Assembly (NCBI RefSeq): GCF_024505145.1
Contig: NZ_JANIAA010000006.1
Coordinates: 186,001-250,000, forward strand
Source of the DNA: Streptomyces rugosispiralis
GTDB lineage: Bacteria > Actinomycetota > Actinomycetes > Streptomycetales > Streptomycetaceae
DNA: 64,000 nucleotides
Reading direction: 5' to 3'
Shown: piece after piece, positions 37,781 through 46,889 of the stretch
Position numbering within the stretch: the stretch's first letter is position 1
Layout of the letters: each line of letters opens with the position of its first letter
Translations under genes and position numbers: made by a program
Notes under the pieces: model-generated
The model's input: the letters and a program-made list of their open reading frames with translations, nothing else
What the model was told of the DNA's origin: nothing
Databases searched by the model: none

Positions 37781-38794
37781 ATGGCCCTCGATCGTCCCCG
37801 TGCGCTCTCCGGTATCCAGCCCACCGCAGGTTCCTTCCACCTCGGCAACTACCTCGGCGCGATCCGGCAGTACGTCGCGCTGCAGGAGACCCACGACGCG
37901 TTCTACACCGTGGTCGACCTGCACGCGATCACCGTGCCGCAGGATCCGGCGGAGCTGCGCGCCAACAGCCGGCTCGCCGCCGCCCAGCTGCTCGCCTCCG
38001 GTCTGGACCCGGACCGCTGCACGCTCTTCATCCAGAGCCATGTGCCCGAGCACGCCCAGCTCGGCTGGGTGATGAACTGTCTCACCGGCTTCGGCGAGGC
38101 GTCCCGGATGACGCAGTTCAAGGACAAGTCGGCCAAGCACGGCGCCGACCGGGCCACCGTCGGTCTCTTCACGTACCCGATCCTCCAGGTCGCGGACATC
38201 CTGCTCTACCAGGCCAACCACGTCCCCGTCGGCGAGGACCAGCGCCAGCACATCGAGCTCACCCGCGATCTGGCCGACCGCTTCAACGGCCGCTTCGGCG
38301 AGATCTTCACCGTCCCCGAGCCGTACATCGTCAAGGAGACGGGGAAGATCTACGACCTCCAGGACCCGACGATCAAGATGAGCAAGTCGGCGTCCACGCC
38401 GAAGGGCATCGTCAGCCTCCTCGACGAGCCCAAGGTCTCCGCGAAGAAGATCAAGAGCGCGGTGACCGACCTCGAGACGGAGATCCGCTTCGACGAGGAG
38501 AAGAAGCCGGGCGTCAGCAATCTGCTGACCATCTACTCCACCCTGACCGGCACCGCCATCGCGGAATTGGAGCGCCGTTACGAGGGCAAGGGGTACGGCG
38601 CGCTCAAGACCGAGCTCTCCGAGGTGCTGGTCGAGTGGGTCACCCCGTTCCGCGAGCGGACCCAGGAATACCTGGGCGACCCCGCGACGTTGGACGGAAT
38701 CCTGGCCAAGGGCGCGGACAAGGCCCGAGCCGTCGCCGCCGAGACGCTGGCCGCCACCTACGACAAGGTGGGCTTCCTGCCCGCGGCGCGCTGA
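37781..38794 (+). CDS. trpS: Tryptophanyl-tRNA synthetase
   Basis: A 337-residue class I synthetase of normal bacterial length. ATG 37781 is preferred; ATG 37772 would add three residues. The HIGH-equivalent is [10 protein letters not shown], Trp-binding elements include VVDLHAITV and QVADILLYQ, and the KMSKS loop is IKMSKSA. The 5' end is close to the divergent sigma gene start, so promoters overlap. It charges tRNA-Trp in the cytoplasm. Confidence 0.97.
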   Translation: MALDRPRALSGIQPTAGSFHLGNYLGAIRQYVALQETHDAFYTVVDLHAITVPQDPAELRANSRLAAAQLLASGLDPDRCTLFIQSHVPEHAQLGWVMNCLTGFGEASRMTQFKDKSAKHGADRATVGLFTYPILQVADILLYQANHVPVGEDQRQHIELTRDLADRFNGRFGEIFTVPEPYIVKETGKIYDLQDPTIKMSKSASTPKGIVSLLDEPKVSAKKIKSAVTDLETEIRFDEEKKPGVSNLLTIYSTLTGTAIAELERRYEGKGYGALKTELSEVLVEWVTPFRERTQEYLGDPATLDGILAKGADKARAVAAETLAATYDKVGFLPAAR

Positions 38795-38891
38795 GCGGCA
38801 CGCCGAGCGCCGTGCGCACCGCCCGGTGAGCACGGCGCGCCCCGCGCACGTATGAATACGGGCCCGCGCGGACAGCGGAACACACCGGTCC

Positions 38892-38911
38892 GGCCCCCTG
38901 ACCAGGGGGCC
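38892..38911 (+). terminator. Hairpin after trpS
   Basis: GGCCCCCTG-AC-CAGGGGGCC followed by TTT, 97 nt after the trpS stop. The other sequence in the 236-nt gap shows no gene. Confidence 0.65.
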
Positions 38912-39030
38912 TTTGGCCGGGTATGCCGAAGGACCGAGGAATCTAGCCGCGAGGGCGGCGCAGCCGCCACACTGACACGGGTGCAGCGGCCAGAACCCAG
39001 CAGCCCGGGAGGGCCAGGAGGGAGAACGCA

Positions 39031-39627
39031 GTGGGGACCGTAACGCTCGGCGTTTCGATCGCGGTCCCGGAGCCGTACGGCAGCTTCCTCCAGGAGCGGC
39101 GCGCGGGCTTCGGGGACCCGGCCGCCCATGGGATCCCCACGCATGTCACCCTCCTGCCGCCGACCGAGGTCGACGCCTCGGCGCTGTCCGCCGTGGAGGA
39201 CCATCTGGCGCGGGTCGCGGCCGAGGGGCGGCCGTTCCCGATGCGGCTGCAGGGCACCGGCACCTTCCGGCCGCTCTCGCCGGTGGTCTTCGTCAGGATC
39301 GTCGAGGGCGCGGAGGAGTGCGCGGTGCTCCAGGAGCGGATCCGGGCGGAGTCCGGGCCGTGCGCGCGTGAGCTGCAGTTCCCGTACCACCCGCATGTCA
39401 CGGTCGCGCACGGCATCGACGAGGAGGCGATGGACCGGGCGTTCGCGGAGCTCAAGGAGTACGAGGCCGCCTGGACGATCACCGGCTTCGCGCTGTACGA
39501 GCAGGGGGCGGACGGGGTCTGGCGGCTGGACCGCGAATACCCTTTCGGGGCGGACGAACTGCCGGGCGGTGCCCCGCCCGTGGTGCCTCGTCAGGCTGAT
39601 CTCTCGCGTCCGGCGGCGCCCCGCTAG
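39031..39627 (+). CDS. 2'-5' RNA ligase/phosphodiesterase (2H) family protein
   Basis: A 198-residue protein with the two H-x-T motifs of the 2H superfamily, THVTLLPP (about residue 37) and HPHVTVAH (about residue 116). These catalytic histidine pairs act on 2'-5' or cyclic phosphodiesters. Physiological substrate unknown. It sits between trpS and a convergent reductase gene and appears monocistronic. The start follows GGGAGGGCCAGGAGGGAG. Confidence 0.88.
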   Translation: MGTVTLGVSIAVPEPYGSFLQERRAGFGDPAAHGIPTHVTLLPPTEVDASALSAVEDHLARVAAEGRPFPMRLQGTGTFRPLSPVVFVRIVEGAEECAVLQERIRAESGPCARELQFPYHPHVTVAHGIDEEAMDRAFAELKEYEAAWTITGFALYEQGADGVWRLDREYPFGADELPGGAPPVVPRQADLSRPAAPR

Positions 39628-39652
39628 GCGCGCTGCGGGGTTGCGGAGCGTT

Positions 39653-39711
39653 GGTCGTCTGCGGGTTCGTTGTGGCTGGTCGCGCAGTTCCCCGCGCCCC
39701 TGCGGGGCGCC
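39653..39711. repeat. Dispersed Streptomyces intergenic element
   Basis: The sequence TGGTCGCGCAGTTCCCCGCG with its flanking GGGTTCGTTGTGGC and a CCCCGC/GCGGGG hairpin (39690-39695 with 39702-39707) matches a very common intergenic repeat of Streptomyces genomes (recollection). Here it separates convergent genes and may act as a terminator. Confidence 0.7.
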
Positions 39712-39715
39712 CCGC

Positions 39716-40468
39716 TCAGATCAGCGGTCGGCGGGAGACGGACCGGGGAAGCAGGCGGCGTGCCGCCGTCGTCAGCCGTAGTGCGCGTGGTGCCCAGACG
39801 GCCGGGGCGCGGCGCCGCAGCCCCTCCTCGATGGCCTCGGCGACCGCCTGGGGCGTGGTGGCCAGCGGTGCGGGCCGCAATCCGGCCGTGAGCTTCGTAC
39901 GGACGAAGCCGGGGCGTACGACCATCACATGGACGCCCGTGCCGCGCAGCGCGTCCCCCAGCCCCTGGGCGAACGCGTCGAGCCCGGCCTTGGCGGAGGC
40001 GTGGATGAAGTCGGTGCCGCGAACCCGTCCGGCGGCGGAGGAGAGCACCACCAGTGCGCCATGACCCTGGCGGCGCATGGCGTAGGCGCAGATCAGGGCG
40101 GCGGAGACGGCGCCGGTGTAGTTGGTCTGGGCGACCCGGACCGCCGCCGGGGGATCGGTCTCGTCCCGCGCCTGGACGCCCAGGACCCCGAAGGCCGGCA
40201 GCACCAGGTCGATGTCGCCCTCCGCGAAGACCTTGCCCAGGGTCACCTCGTGGGCCCCGGGGGCGAGCGCGTCGAAGGGCACCGTAAGGGTGTCGGCACC
40301 GAGGTCCCGCAACTGCCGCGCGGCCGACTCCAGGGCGGGCGAGGGACGGCCGGCCGGCCAGACCGTACGGGCGCGCCGGGTGATCAGGCGGCGGACGGTC
40401 GCCAGGGCGATCTCGGACGTGCCGCCGAGGACGAGCAGCGACTGCGGGGAACCGACGACGTCCTTCAT
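39716..40468 (-). CDS. DprE2-like short-chain reductase
   Basis: A 250-residue SDR-fold protein, the length of decaprenylphosphoryl-2-keto-ribose reductases (DprE2). The nucleotide motif is LLVLGGTSEIALATVRRL, as in that family, and NYTGAVSA and VVLSSAAGRVRG follow. The catalytic YxxxK appears as FIHASAK, with His156 in place of Tyr and Lys160 retained. DprE2 makes decaprenyl-phosphoryl-arabinose in mycobacteria; Streptomyces lack arabinogalactan, so the substrate here is uncertain. Promoters are shared with the divergent BrkB gene. Confidence 0.78.
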   Translation of the reverse strand: MKDVVGSPQSLLVLGGTSEIALATVRRLITRRARTVWPAGRPSPALESAARQLRDLGADTLTVPFDALAPGAHEVTLGKVFAEGDIDLVLPAFGVLGVQARDETDPPAAVRVAQTNYTGAVSAALICAYAMRRQGHGALVVLSSAAGRVRGTDFIHASAKAGLDAFAQGLGDALRGTGVHVMVVRPGFVRTKLTAGLRPAPLATTPQAVAEAIEEGLRRRAPAVWAPRALRLTTAARRLLPRSVSRRPLI

Positions 40469-40638
40469 GGAGGGAACTTGTCCCCCCGATCCAGGGCATA
40501 TGGAGTGATTGTGCGTCCGTATGTCCGCCCTCACCGAAAAGAGTGATGAGGGGAGCGCCGGTCCGGGGAACCCGGATATCCGTACCGCGCGCCCGGCGCG
40601 CCGAGGAATGACAACGCGCAGAAGGGTAGTTGCTGATC

Positions 40639-41673
40639 ATGGAATCGTTGACCCGGCTGCCTGTCGTCGGCCCTGCTCTGGCCTGGCTGATGCGCACCCA
40701 CGCCTGGCGTACCTACGAGCGGCTCGACCGCGTCCACTGGACCCGGCTCGCCGCCGCGATCACGTTCACCAGCTTCATCGCCTTCTTCCCGCTCGTCGCC
40801 GTCGGGGCGGCGATCGGCGCCGCGACGCTCAGCCAGTCGCAGATGGCGCAGCTGCAGAAGAAGCTCGCCCAGCAGATCCCCGGTATCTCCGGCCAGCTCG
40901 ACCTGGGTGCGCTCGTCCAGAACGCCGCCACGATCGGGGTCGTCGCGGGCGCCCTGCTGCTGTTCACCGGCATCAGCTGGGTGGGCTCGCTGCGCGAGTG
41001 CCTGCGCGCCGTATGGGAGCTGGAGGAGGATCCCGGCAATCCGCTGGTGCGCAAGGGCAAGGACGCGTTCGTGCTGGTCGGGCTCGGCGGGGTGGCGCTC
41101 GTGTCGTTCGCCGTGTCCGCCCTGGCCGCCACCGCCGTGGGCCGGGTCGCCCGGCTCATCGGCATCCCCGAGAACGGGGTCGGCGGCTGGCTGCTGCGGA
41201 TCGCCGCGTTCCTCATCGCCGTCGGCGCCGACTTCCTGCTGCTGTGCTACGTGCTGACCTGGCTCCCGGGGGTGGAGCCGCCCCGCCGTACGGTCGTGGT
41301 CGCCGCGCTCATCGGGGCGATCGGCTTCGAACTGCTCAAGCTGCTGCTCAGCAGCTATCTGAAGGATGTCGCCGCCAAGAGCATGTACGGGGCGTTCGGG
41401 GTGCCCATCGCGCTGCTGCTGTGGATCAACTTCACCGCGAAACTCACGCTGTACTGCGCAGCCTGGACCGCCACCCCGCCCGCCGCCCAGGCCGAGCACC
41501 AGGAGGAATGGGCGGCGGAGGCGGACAAGGCCAAGCCGTCGGAGTCGTCCGGGCCGTCGGAGCCGGCCAAGCCGTCGGAGCCGTCCGGGCCGCCCGAGCC
41601 GTCCGGTCCGCCCGAGCCGGAGGTCGAGAAGCACCGCGCCGGCGGGCCGGAAGGCCCGCCGGCGGCGGCGTGA
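40639..41673 (+). CDS. YihY/BrkB family inner-membrane protein
   Basis: A 344-residue protein with five to six membrane helices. Conserved YihY features are LAAAITFTSFIAFFPLV, GISWVGSLRECLRAVW and YGAFGVPIALLLWINFTAKLTLYCAAW. The C-terminal 70 residues are Glu/Pro/Ser/Lys-rich repeats (EPSGPP, KPSE). ATG 40639 is chosen, 12 nt after AGAAGGG; a TTG at 40630 is possible. Function of the family is not established. Confidence 0.88.
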   Translation: MESLTRLPVVGPALAWLMRTHAWRTYERLDRVHWTRLAAAITFTSFIAFFPLVAVGAAIGAATLSQSQMAQLQKKLAQQIPGISGQLDLGALVQNAATIGVVAGALLLFTGISWVGSLRECLRAVWELEEDPGNPLVRKGKDAFVLVGLGGVALVSFAVSALAATAVGRVARLIGIPENGVGGWLLRIAAFLIAVGADFLLLCYVLTWLPGVEPPRRTVVVAALIGAIGFELLKLLLSSYLKDVAAKSMYGAFGVPIALLLWINFTAKLTLYCAAWTATPPAAQAEHQEEWAAEADKAKPSESSGPSEPAKPSEPSGPPEPSGPPEPEVEKHRAGGPEGPPAAA

Positions 41674-41694
41674 AGGAGTGGTTCAAGGAGTGGT

Positions 41695-43059
41695 TCAGTC
41701 GCGTGAGCGGCGGCGCACCAGCTCCGGGAGCGGCCAGCGGCGGTGCACCCCGAAGGCCACCGCGCCCAGCAGCGCCAGGGAGCCGCCCGTGATGCCCACG
41801 GCGGTCCACATGCCGCCCGAGCTTCCGTTGTCCGTCGAGACGGACGCCTGGGCGTGCTTATGGCCGTCCTCGCCGCCTGCCGAGGGGTGGTTCGCGCCCG
41901 CCGCGCCCGGCCGGACGAGGGTGCCGACCGGGTTCACCGAGCCCGACGCCTCGAACCCCCAGTCGAAGAGCTTCGCGGTCTCCTTGTAGACCTCGTTCGG
42001 CTGCTGCTCCTGCGGATTCATGACGGTGACCAGCAGCACCCGGTCGCCGCGCTGGGCGACCCCGGTGAAGGTGGCGCCCGCGTTCGTGGTGTTGCCGTTC
42101 TTGACCCCGGCGATGCCCTTGTAGGGCTCCACGCCGAGGCCGGTCAGCAGCCGGTTGGTGTTCTGGATGCCGAAGCTGGAGCGGGTCTTCTTGCCCTTCT
42201 TGTCCTTCTCGAACACACCGGGGAACTGCGCGGTCGCCGTCGAGCAGTACTCCCGGAAATCCGCCTTCTGCAGCCCCGAGCGGGCGAAGAGAGTCAGGTC
42301 GTACGCGCTGCTGACTTGGCCTTTCTCGTCGTAGCCGTCCGGGGTGACCACATGGGTGTCCCGGGCGTTCAGGTACTTCGCGTGTGCCTGCATCTCCCTT
42401 ACGGTCGCCGGGACCCCGCCGTTCATGGCCGCCAGCACATGCACCGCGTCGTTGCCCGAGCGCAGGAAGACGCCGAGCCACAGGTCGTGGACCGAATAGG
42501 TGTAGTTCTCCTTGACCCCGACCAGACTGCTGCCCTCGCCCATCCCGTCCAGGTCGGACAACTGCACCTTGTGGGTCTTCGTCTTCGGCATCTTCGGCAG
42601 CAGCGTGTCCGCGAACAGCATCTTCAGCGTGGACGCGGGCGGCAGCTGCCAGTGGGCGTTGTGCGAGGCGAGCACATCGCCCGACTCGGCGTCGGCCACC
42701 AGCCACGACTTCCCGCTGAGCCCCTTGGGCAGCGCGGGCGCGCCCGGCTTCGGATCCACCTGGGTGTCGGGGCGGCCGAGCCGCTTCCCGCCCACCGTGG
42801 ACATGTGCGCGGGCGGCTTGACCGCGTCGCTGGAGCCGCCCGGCTGGTCGGCGGCGTGCGCCGGGGCGGCGGCGAGCGGACCGCACAGCAGGAGGGCGGC
42901 GGCGGTGGCGGCCAGCGGGGCCACGGCGCGGCGGGCGGGGGTGCGGCCCTTGCCGGAGATCTTGCCGGAGACCTTGTCCGTGCTCTTGCCGGTGCTCTTG
43001 CCGGTGCTCTTACGGGTGCTGTGTCGGACGTGAGTGCTGGTGAAGGAAGGTGTGGGCAC
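41695..43059 (-). CDS. D-alanyl-D-alanine carboxypeptidase (serine-type, membrane-anchored)
   Basis: About 454 residues if GTG 43059 is used; ATG 43155 is an alternative, so the start is uncertain. An unusually long Lys/Ser/Thr-rich N-terminus with STGKSTGKSTDK repeats precedes the signal segment (APLAATAAALLLCGPLAAAPAHA). Penicillin-binding motifs are PASTLK (nucleophile Ser), SGN in FLRSGNDAV, and KNG in AGVKNGNTTNAG where KTG is canonical. A C-terminal hydrophobic segment (WTAVGITGGSLALLGAVAFGV) and Arg-rich tail anchor it. It trims peptidoglycan stem peptides. Confidence 0.9.
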   Translation of the reverse strand: MPTPSFTSTHVRHSTRKSTGKSTGKSTDKVSGKISGKGRTPARRAVAPLAATAAALLLCGPLAAAPAHAADQPGGSSDAVKPPAHMSTVGGKRLGRPDTQVDPKPGAPALPKGLSGKSWLVADAESGDVLASHNAHWQLPPASTLKMLFADTLLPKMPKTKTHKVQLSDLDGMGEGSSLVGVKENYTYSVHDLWLGVFLRSGNDAVHVLAAMNGGVPATVREMQAHAKYLNARDTHVVTPDGYDEKGQVSSAYDLTLFARSGLQKADFREYCSTATAQFPGVFEKDKKGKKTRSSFGIQNTNRLLTGLGVEPYKGIAGVKNGNTTNAGATFTGVAQRGDRVLLVTVMNPQEQQPNEVYKETAKLFDWGFEASGSVNPVGTLVRPGAAGANHPSAGGEDGHKHAQASVSTDNGSSGGMWTAVGITGGSLALLGAVAFGVHRRWPLPELVRRRSRD

Positions 43060-43165
43060 GGAGGTGAACGTACCTGGCGTCGCTGAGGAGAGCGACCGCA
43101 GCGCCGCCGTATTGACGACAGACCCCCGCGTGGGGGTATGGGAGGCCGTGTCCATACTGGAGACC

Positions 43166-43417
43166 ATGAAGCTCAGCCGCCCCGTGTCCTGGTTCCTGCT
43201 CGCCTTCGGGGTCTGGAGCTGGGTCATCTGGTTCACCTTTGTCAAAAATTTGTGGAAGGACGCCAGCGGACTCGCCTTCGACGACTCCGGCGACCCCACC
43301 GCGTACTTTTGGGTGCATCTGCTGCTCGCGATCACCTCGTTTCTCTTGGGGACGGCGATCGGGGTGATCGGGTTGCGTGGTGTGCGCGCCCTGCGTCGGA
43401 ACGACGCCTCCGAGTAG
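43166..43417 (+). CDS. Small two-helix membrane protein
   Basis: An 83-residue protein from ATG 43166 (MKLSRPVSWFLLAFGVWSW). Two hydrophobic segments flank a short loop (KNLWKDASGLAFDDSGDPTAY), with a basic C-terminus (RALRRNDASE). Divergent from the carboxypeptidase gene and 71 nt upstream of the metallophosphoesterase gene, with which it may be cotranscribed. Length and context match small conserved proteins beside D,D-carboxypeptidases in Streptomyces (recollection). Function unknown. Confidence 0.8.
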   Translation: MKLSRPVSWFLLAFGVWSWVIWFTFVKNLWKDASGLAFDDSGDPTAYFWVHLLLAITSFLLGTAIGVIGLRGVRALRRNDASE

Positions 43418-43488
43418 CCGTTCCAGACAGCTGTGTGGCAGGCGGCCGTGGCAGACAGCCGCGTAGTCGCTAGGGGAGGGGACCGGGG

Positions 43489-45144
43489 ATGGTCGTGCTC
43501 TACGTCGTGATCGCACTGGTTGTCGTCGGTCTGCTGACCGGCGTCCACTGGTACGTGTGGCGGCGGCTCGTCCGCGATACGACGGCGCGCGGGGGGTGGG
43601 CCCGCCGTACGGGCACTGCGGCGGCCTTCGCGCTGCCGCTGATCAGCGTTGGGGCGCTGATCGCGGGCCGCGCGGGCGCGCCCTTCCCCCTCCAGCGCGC
43701 CCTCGCCTGGCCGGGCTATCTCTGGCTCGCGCTGCTCCTGTACCTGACCCTGGCCCTGCTGGTGGGCGAGGCGGTACGCCCCCTGCTGGGCGCCTGGCTG
43801 AGGCGTAACGAGTCCGCCGATGTGCGGTCCACCGGGGGCCCGGGGGCGCCCGCGGGCGCCCCTGAGCGGGCAGCGGATGCGGATGCCGCACTGCCGACGG
43901 CGTTCGCCGACGCCGGTGGCGGCGGTGCTCCCGCTCCGGCGGCCGTCGGTACGGGGGGCCGCGAGGGCGCGGCGGCCGAAGGGGGCGCGGGCTCAGCGGC
44001 CGGAGATGGCCTGGGCGCGGCTGTGGTGAGTGAGGCCGAGGCCCTCGCCGACGGGGCCGTCGAGGCCCCGGCCGGGGTGGCGGGGCCCGCCGTGGCCGGG
44101 GCGGTCAAGGTCGCCGAGGGCGACGCCACCAAGCCCACCGCACAGCTCACCGCGCAGGTGGCCGCCGAGGCCGCCAGGAGCGGCGCGGCGGCCCCTGTGG
44201 ACGCGGCCTCCGTCGGTCCCGGGGTCGCGGCCTCCGTCGGTTCTGTGGACGCGGCCTCCGCCGGTCCCGGGGACGTCGCCTCCGCCGGTCCTGTGGACGC
44301 GGCTCCCGCCGCCCCCGTGGCCTCTCGCCGTCTCTTCGTCGCGCGGGCCGTCGCCGTCGGGGCGACCGCCGTGGCGGCCGGGACGGTGGGGTACGGGACG
44401 TACACCGTGCTGCGTGGGCCGCGGGTCAAGCGGATCACCGTGCCGCTCGCCAAGCTGCCGCGCCGGGCGCACGGCTTCCGGATCGCCGTCGTCAGCGATA
44501 TCCACCTCGGGCCGATCCTGGGGCGTGACCACACCCGGCGGGTGGTCGAGGCGGTCAACCGCACCAACGCCGACCTCGTCGCCGTCGTCGGCGACCTCGT
44601 GGACGGCAGCGTGGCCGACCTCGGCCCCGCCGCCGAGCCGCTGCGCGGGCTGCGCGCCCGCCACGGCAGCTACTTCGTCACCGGCAACCACGAGTACTAC
44701 TCGGGCGCCGCCGAGTGGGTGGACCACGTCCGCGAGCTGGGCCTGCGCCCCCTGGAGAACGAGCGCACCGAGCTGCCCGGCTTCGATCTCGCCGGGGTGA
44801 ACGACGTCGCGGGCGAGAGCGAGGGCCACGGCCCCGACTTCGGTAAGGCGCTCGGCGACCGCGATCGCTCACGCGCCTCCGTGCTGCTCGCCCATCAGCC
44901 GGTGGTGATCCACGACGCGGTGAAGGCGGGCGTGGATCTCCAGCTCTCCGGCCACACCCACGGCGGTCAGCTCTGGCCCGGCACCTATGTGGCCGAACTC
45001 GCCAACCCCACCGCCGCCGGGCTTGAGCGGTACGGCGACACCCAGCTCTATGTGACCCGGGGCGCGGGCGCCTGGGGCCCGCCGGTACGGGTCGGGGCAC
45101 CCCCGGACGTCACCGTCGTGGAGCTCGCCTCGACCCGTGCCTGA
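43489..45144 (+). CDS. Membrane metallophosphoesterase
   Basis: A 551-residue protein. Three to four N-terminal membrane helices (residues 1-110) precede a long Ala/Val/Gly/Asp low-complexity linker with VDAAS repeats (~115-285) and a further hydrophobic segment (AVAVGATAVAAGTVGYG). The catalytic domain has all metallophosphoesterase motifs: SDIHLG, GDLVDG, GNHEYY and GHTHGGQ. Related domains (YkuE/YaeI type) act on lipid phosphates such as UDP-sugars in the envelope; the substrate here is not known. The 3' end lies in a 30-bp duplication. Confidence 0.9.
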   Translation: MVVLYVVIALVVVGLLTGVHWYVWRRLVRDTTARGGWARRTGTAAAFALPLISVGALIAGRAGAPFPLQRALAWPGYLWLALLLYLTLALLVGEAVRPLLGAWLRRNESADVRSTGGPGAPAGAPERAADADAALPTAFADAGGGGAPAPAAVGTGGREGAAAEGGAGSAAGDGLGAAVVSEAEALADGAVEAPAGVAGPAVAGAVKVAEGDATKPTAQLTAQVAAEAARSGAAAPVDAASVGPGVAASVGSVDAASAGPGDVASAGPVDAAPAAPVASRRLFVARAVAVGATAVAAGTVGYGTYTVLRGPRVKRITVPLAKLPRRAHGFRIAVVSDIHLGPILGRDHTRRVVEAVNRTNADLVAVVGDLVDGSVADLGPAAEPLRGLRARHGSYFVTGNHEYYSGAAEWVDHVRELGLRPLENERTELPGFDLAGVNDVAGESEGHGPDFGKALGDRDRSRASVLLAHQPVVIHDAVKAGVDLQLSGHTHGGQLWPGTYVAELANPTAAGLERYGDTQLYVTRGAGAWGPPVRVGAPPDVTVVELASTRA

Positions 45145-45191
45145 ACGTCCGCCGTGTTGGTGACCCGCGCCTGAACGTCCGCCGCGTCGGC
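45132..45191 (+). repeat. 30-bp tandem duplication spanning the metallophosphoesterase stop
   Basis: GACCCG(T/C)GCCTGAACGTCCG with GCCG(T/C)GT(T/C)GG at its end occurs at 45132-45161 and 45162-45191. The first copy holds the native stop TGA; the second repeats it downstream. Confidence 0.85.
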
Positions 45192-45217
45192 GTTCCCCCG
45201 CGCCCAGGAGCCCCGGC

Positions 45218-46639
45218 TCAGCGGGAGGCGGCGGCGGTCCGCCGAGCCTCCGGCGGGCCGGTGGTGGACAGCGGGTGGCCGGGCGCGTCCGCCGGTGTGC
45301 CGTCGGCCGTCCGCTCCACCGCGGCCGGAGCAACCCGGCCAGCGGCCCGGTCGGCAACCCGGCCAGCAGCTCGGCCAGCAGCCCGGTCGGCAACCCGGCC
45401 AGCAGCTCGGTCGGCGTCCCGTACGGCCGTCTGCGCGGCCGTCTGCGCGGCCGCCCGCACGGCCCGGCTGTGCGGCAGCGTGGCGTTGTGGATGCCCGAG
45501 ACGCGGTCGTGCGGGGCGAGCCGGTGCGGGTGGCGCAGGGTCTTCCGCGCGCAGGTGGCGGTCAGCGCGCACCCGGCCATCACCGCCAGCAGCTCGACGG
45601 GGCTGAGCGCGTCGAGGACCGCCGTCACGCCCTGGGCGCCCGAGTCGTGGCCCCTGGCGATCAGGTCGTAGCGCCACGGCTCGTTCAGCAGGGTCAGCGT
45701 GGCCAGGAACAATCCCGACAGGAACGGCATCACCGACGCCGCGAGCAGCAGCGCTCGCAGGATCAGCCGCCAGGGCACGAGAGGGCCGCCGTCCTCCGCC
45801 ACCAGCCGGAGCAGCAACAGCCGCTTTCCGGGCGTCGCACCGGTCGCCAGCGGCAGCAGGGCGAACCACACCACGAAGATCGCGACGGGCGGCCATGCCG
45901 GGGCCGTTCCGCCTTGCGCGGTCAGCACGGCGGTGGCGAACACCGACACGGCGACACATCCGGCCAGATCGACGGCGAGCGCTGTCAGCCGCCGTCCGAA
46001 CGGCACGGGCCGCGCCGCCAGCGCCCGTCCGTCCAGCGCCTCAAGTGTGGGCAGCATCCGCGCGATCGGCCCGGCCAGCAGCCAGCCGATCAGCGCGCCC
46101 GAGGTGTTGACGATCAGGTCGTCCACGTCGAAGAGGCGGTAAGGGCAGTTGTAGAGGCCCCACACCCCGGTCCACTGAGTCAGCTCGAAGGACAACGAGA
46201 CCGCGAAGCCGATCGCGGCGGTGGCGGGCAGCGAGCGCCGGAAGTGATAGCGCAGGAAGACGCCGAGCGGCAGGAGCAGCAGCAGGTTGAAGACGGTTCC
46301 GGCGACGGCGGGGTTCTGGAGGACGAGCGCGTTGAGCCCGATCTTGTGGTGCGCCTCCTTCCAGATGTCGCTGAAGGTGTTCCCGGGAATCCACTGCGGA
46401 TGGGCCACGGGTGCGAACCGCTCGCACATGTCGGCGGTCTGCTTCGGCAGCGGCACGATCGTCATGCAGTAGGCGGTGAGCAGGTAGTAGAGGAAGCCGT
46501 AGAGCGACAGCGTCCGCCCCGGGGACATCACGCCGTGACGGCGGTAGAGGAGGACGGCCGTCGGCAGCAGTAACACGAGTGCCAGCAGCGGGAAGAGGGC
46601 GGCGGCCGTCTTGATCGGCAGAAGGTAGGCGGTGGCCAT
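45218..46639 (-). CDS. VanZ-like and RDD-domain fused membrane protein
   Basis: A 473-residue protein from ATG 46639 (GTG 46645 is possible). Residues ~5-200 are a VanZ-like unit with DVDDLIVNTSGALIGW and SLSFELTQWTGVWG. Residues ~215-340 are an RDD-like unit (FGRRLTALAVDLAGC, ATGATPGKRLLLLRLV, WRYDLIARG). The C-terminal 90 residues are Ala/Arg/Asp repeats (RAAGRVAD), encoded by GGCCAGC-rich tandem DNA (about 45330-45425). VanZ homologues affect glycopeptide or lipid permeability; no function is proven. Confidence 0.85.
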   Translation of the reverse strand: MATAYLLPIKTAAALFPLLALVLLLPTAVLLYRRHGVMSPGRTLSLYGFLYYLLTAYCMTIVPLPKQTADMCERFAPVAHPQWIPGNTFSDIWKEAHHKIGLNALVLQNPAVAGTVFNLLLLLPLGVFLRYHFRRSLPATAAIGFAVSLSFELTQWTGVWGLYNCPYRLFDVDDLIVNTSGALIGWLLAGPIARMLPTLEALDGRALAARPVPFGRRLTALAVDLAGCVAVSVFATAVLTAQGGTAPAWPPVAIFVVWFALLPLATGATPGKRLLLLRLVAEDGGPLVPWRLILRALLLAASVMPFLSGLFLATLTLLNEPWRYDLIARGHDSGAQGVTAVLDALSPVELLAVMAGCALTATCARKTLRHPHRLAPHDRVSGIHNATLPHSRAVRAAAQTAAQTAVRDADRAAGRVADRAAGRAAGRVADRAAGRVAPAAVERTADGTPADAPGHPLSTTGPPEARRTAAASR

Positions 46640-46712
46640 GCCCACGACTATACGCGATGTGTATACCCACTGTGTATAGCCGCCATGTAGCCGCCGTATA
46701 GCCGCCCGGAGA

Positions 46713-46820
46713 CCGCCGGAACGACGGAGGCCGCCGGAACGACGGAGGCCGCCGGAACGACGGAGGCCGCCGGAACGGCGAAGGCCGCTGGAACGACGGA
46801 GACCGCCGGAACGGCGAAGG
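46713..46820. repeat. 18-bp minisatellite between sdhB and the VanZ-like gene
   Basis: Six units of CCGC(C/T)GGAACG(A/G)CG(G/A)AG(G/A) in tandem. Immediately before it (46652-46704) lie TGTATA(C/G)CC / TGTAGCCGCC / GTATAGCCGCC half-repeats that are AT-rich for this genome, close to the VanZ-like start. Confidence 0.9.
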
Positions 46821-46851
46821 CCCCGCCCCCGGAAACCCGGGAAGCGGGGCC
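46819..46851 (-). terminator. Candidate terminator of the sdh operon
   Basis: GGCCCCGC (46819-46826) pairs with GCGGGGCC (46844-46851) around a C/G/A-rich loop, 38 nt after the sdhB stop on the minus strand. Confidence 0.6.
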
Positions 46852-46889
46852 CTCGCCCAAGGCCGCGTGCCGCAGCCTGCGTTGCTCTC

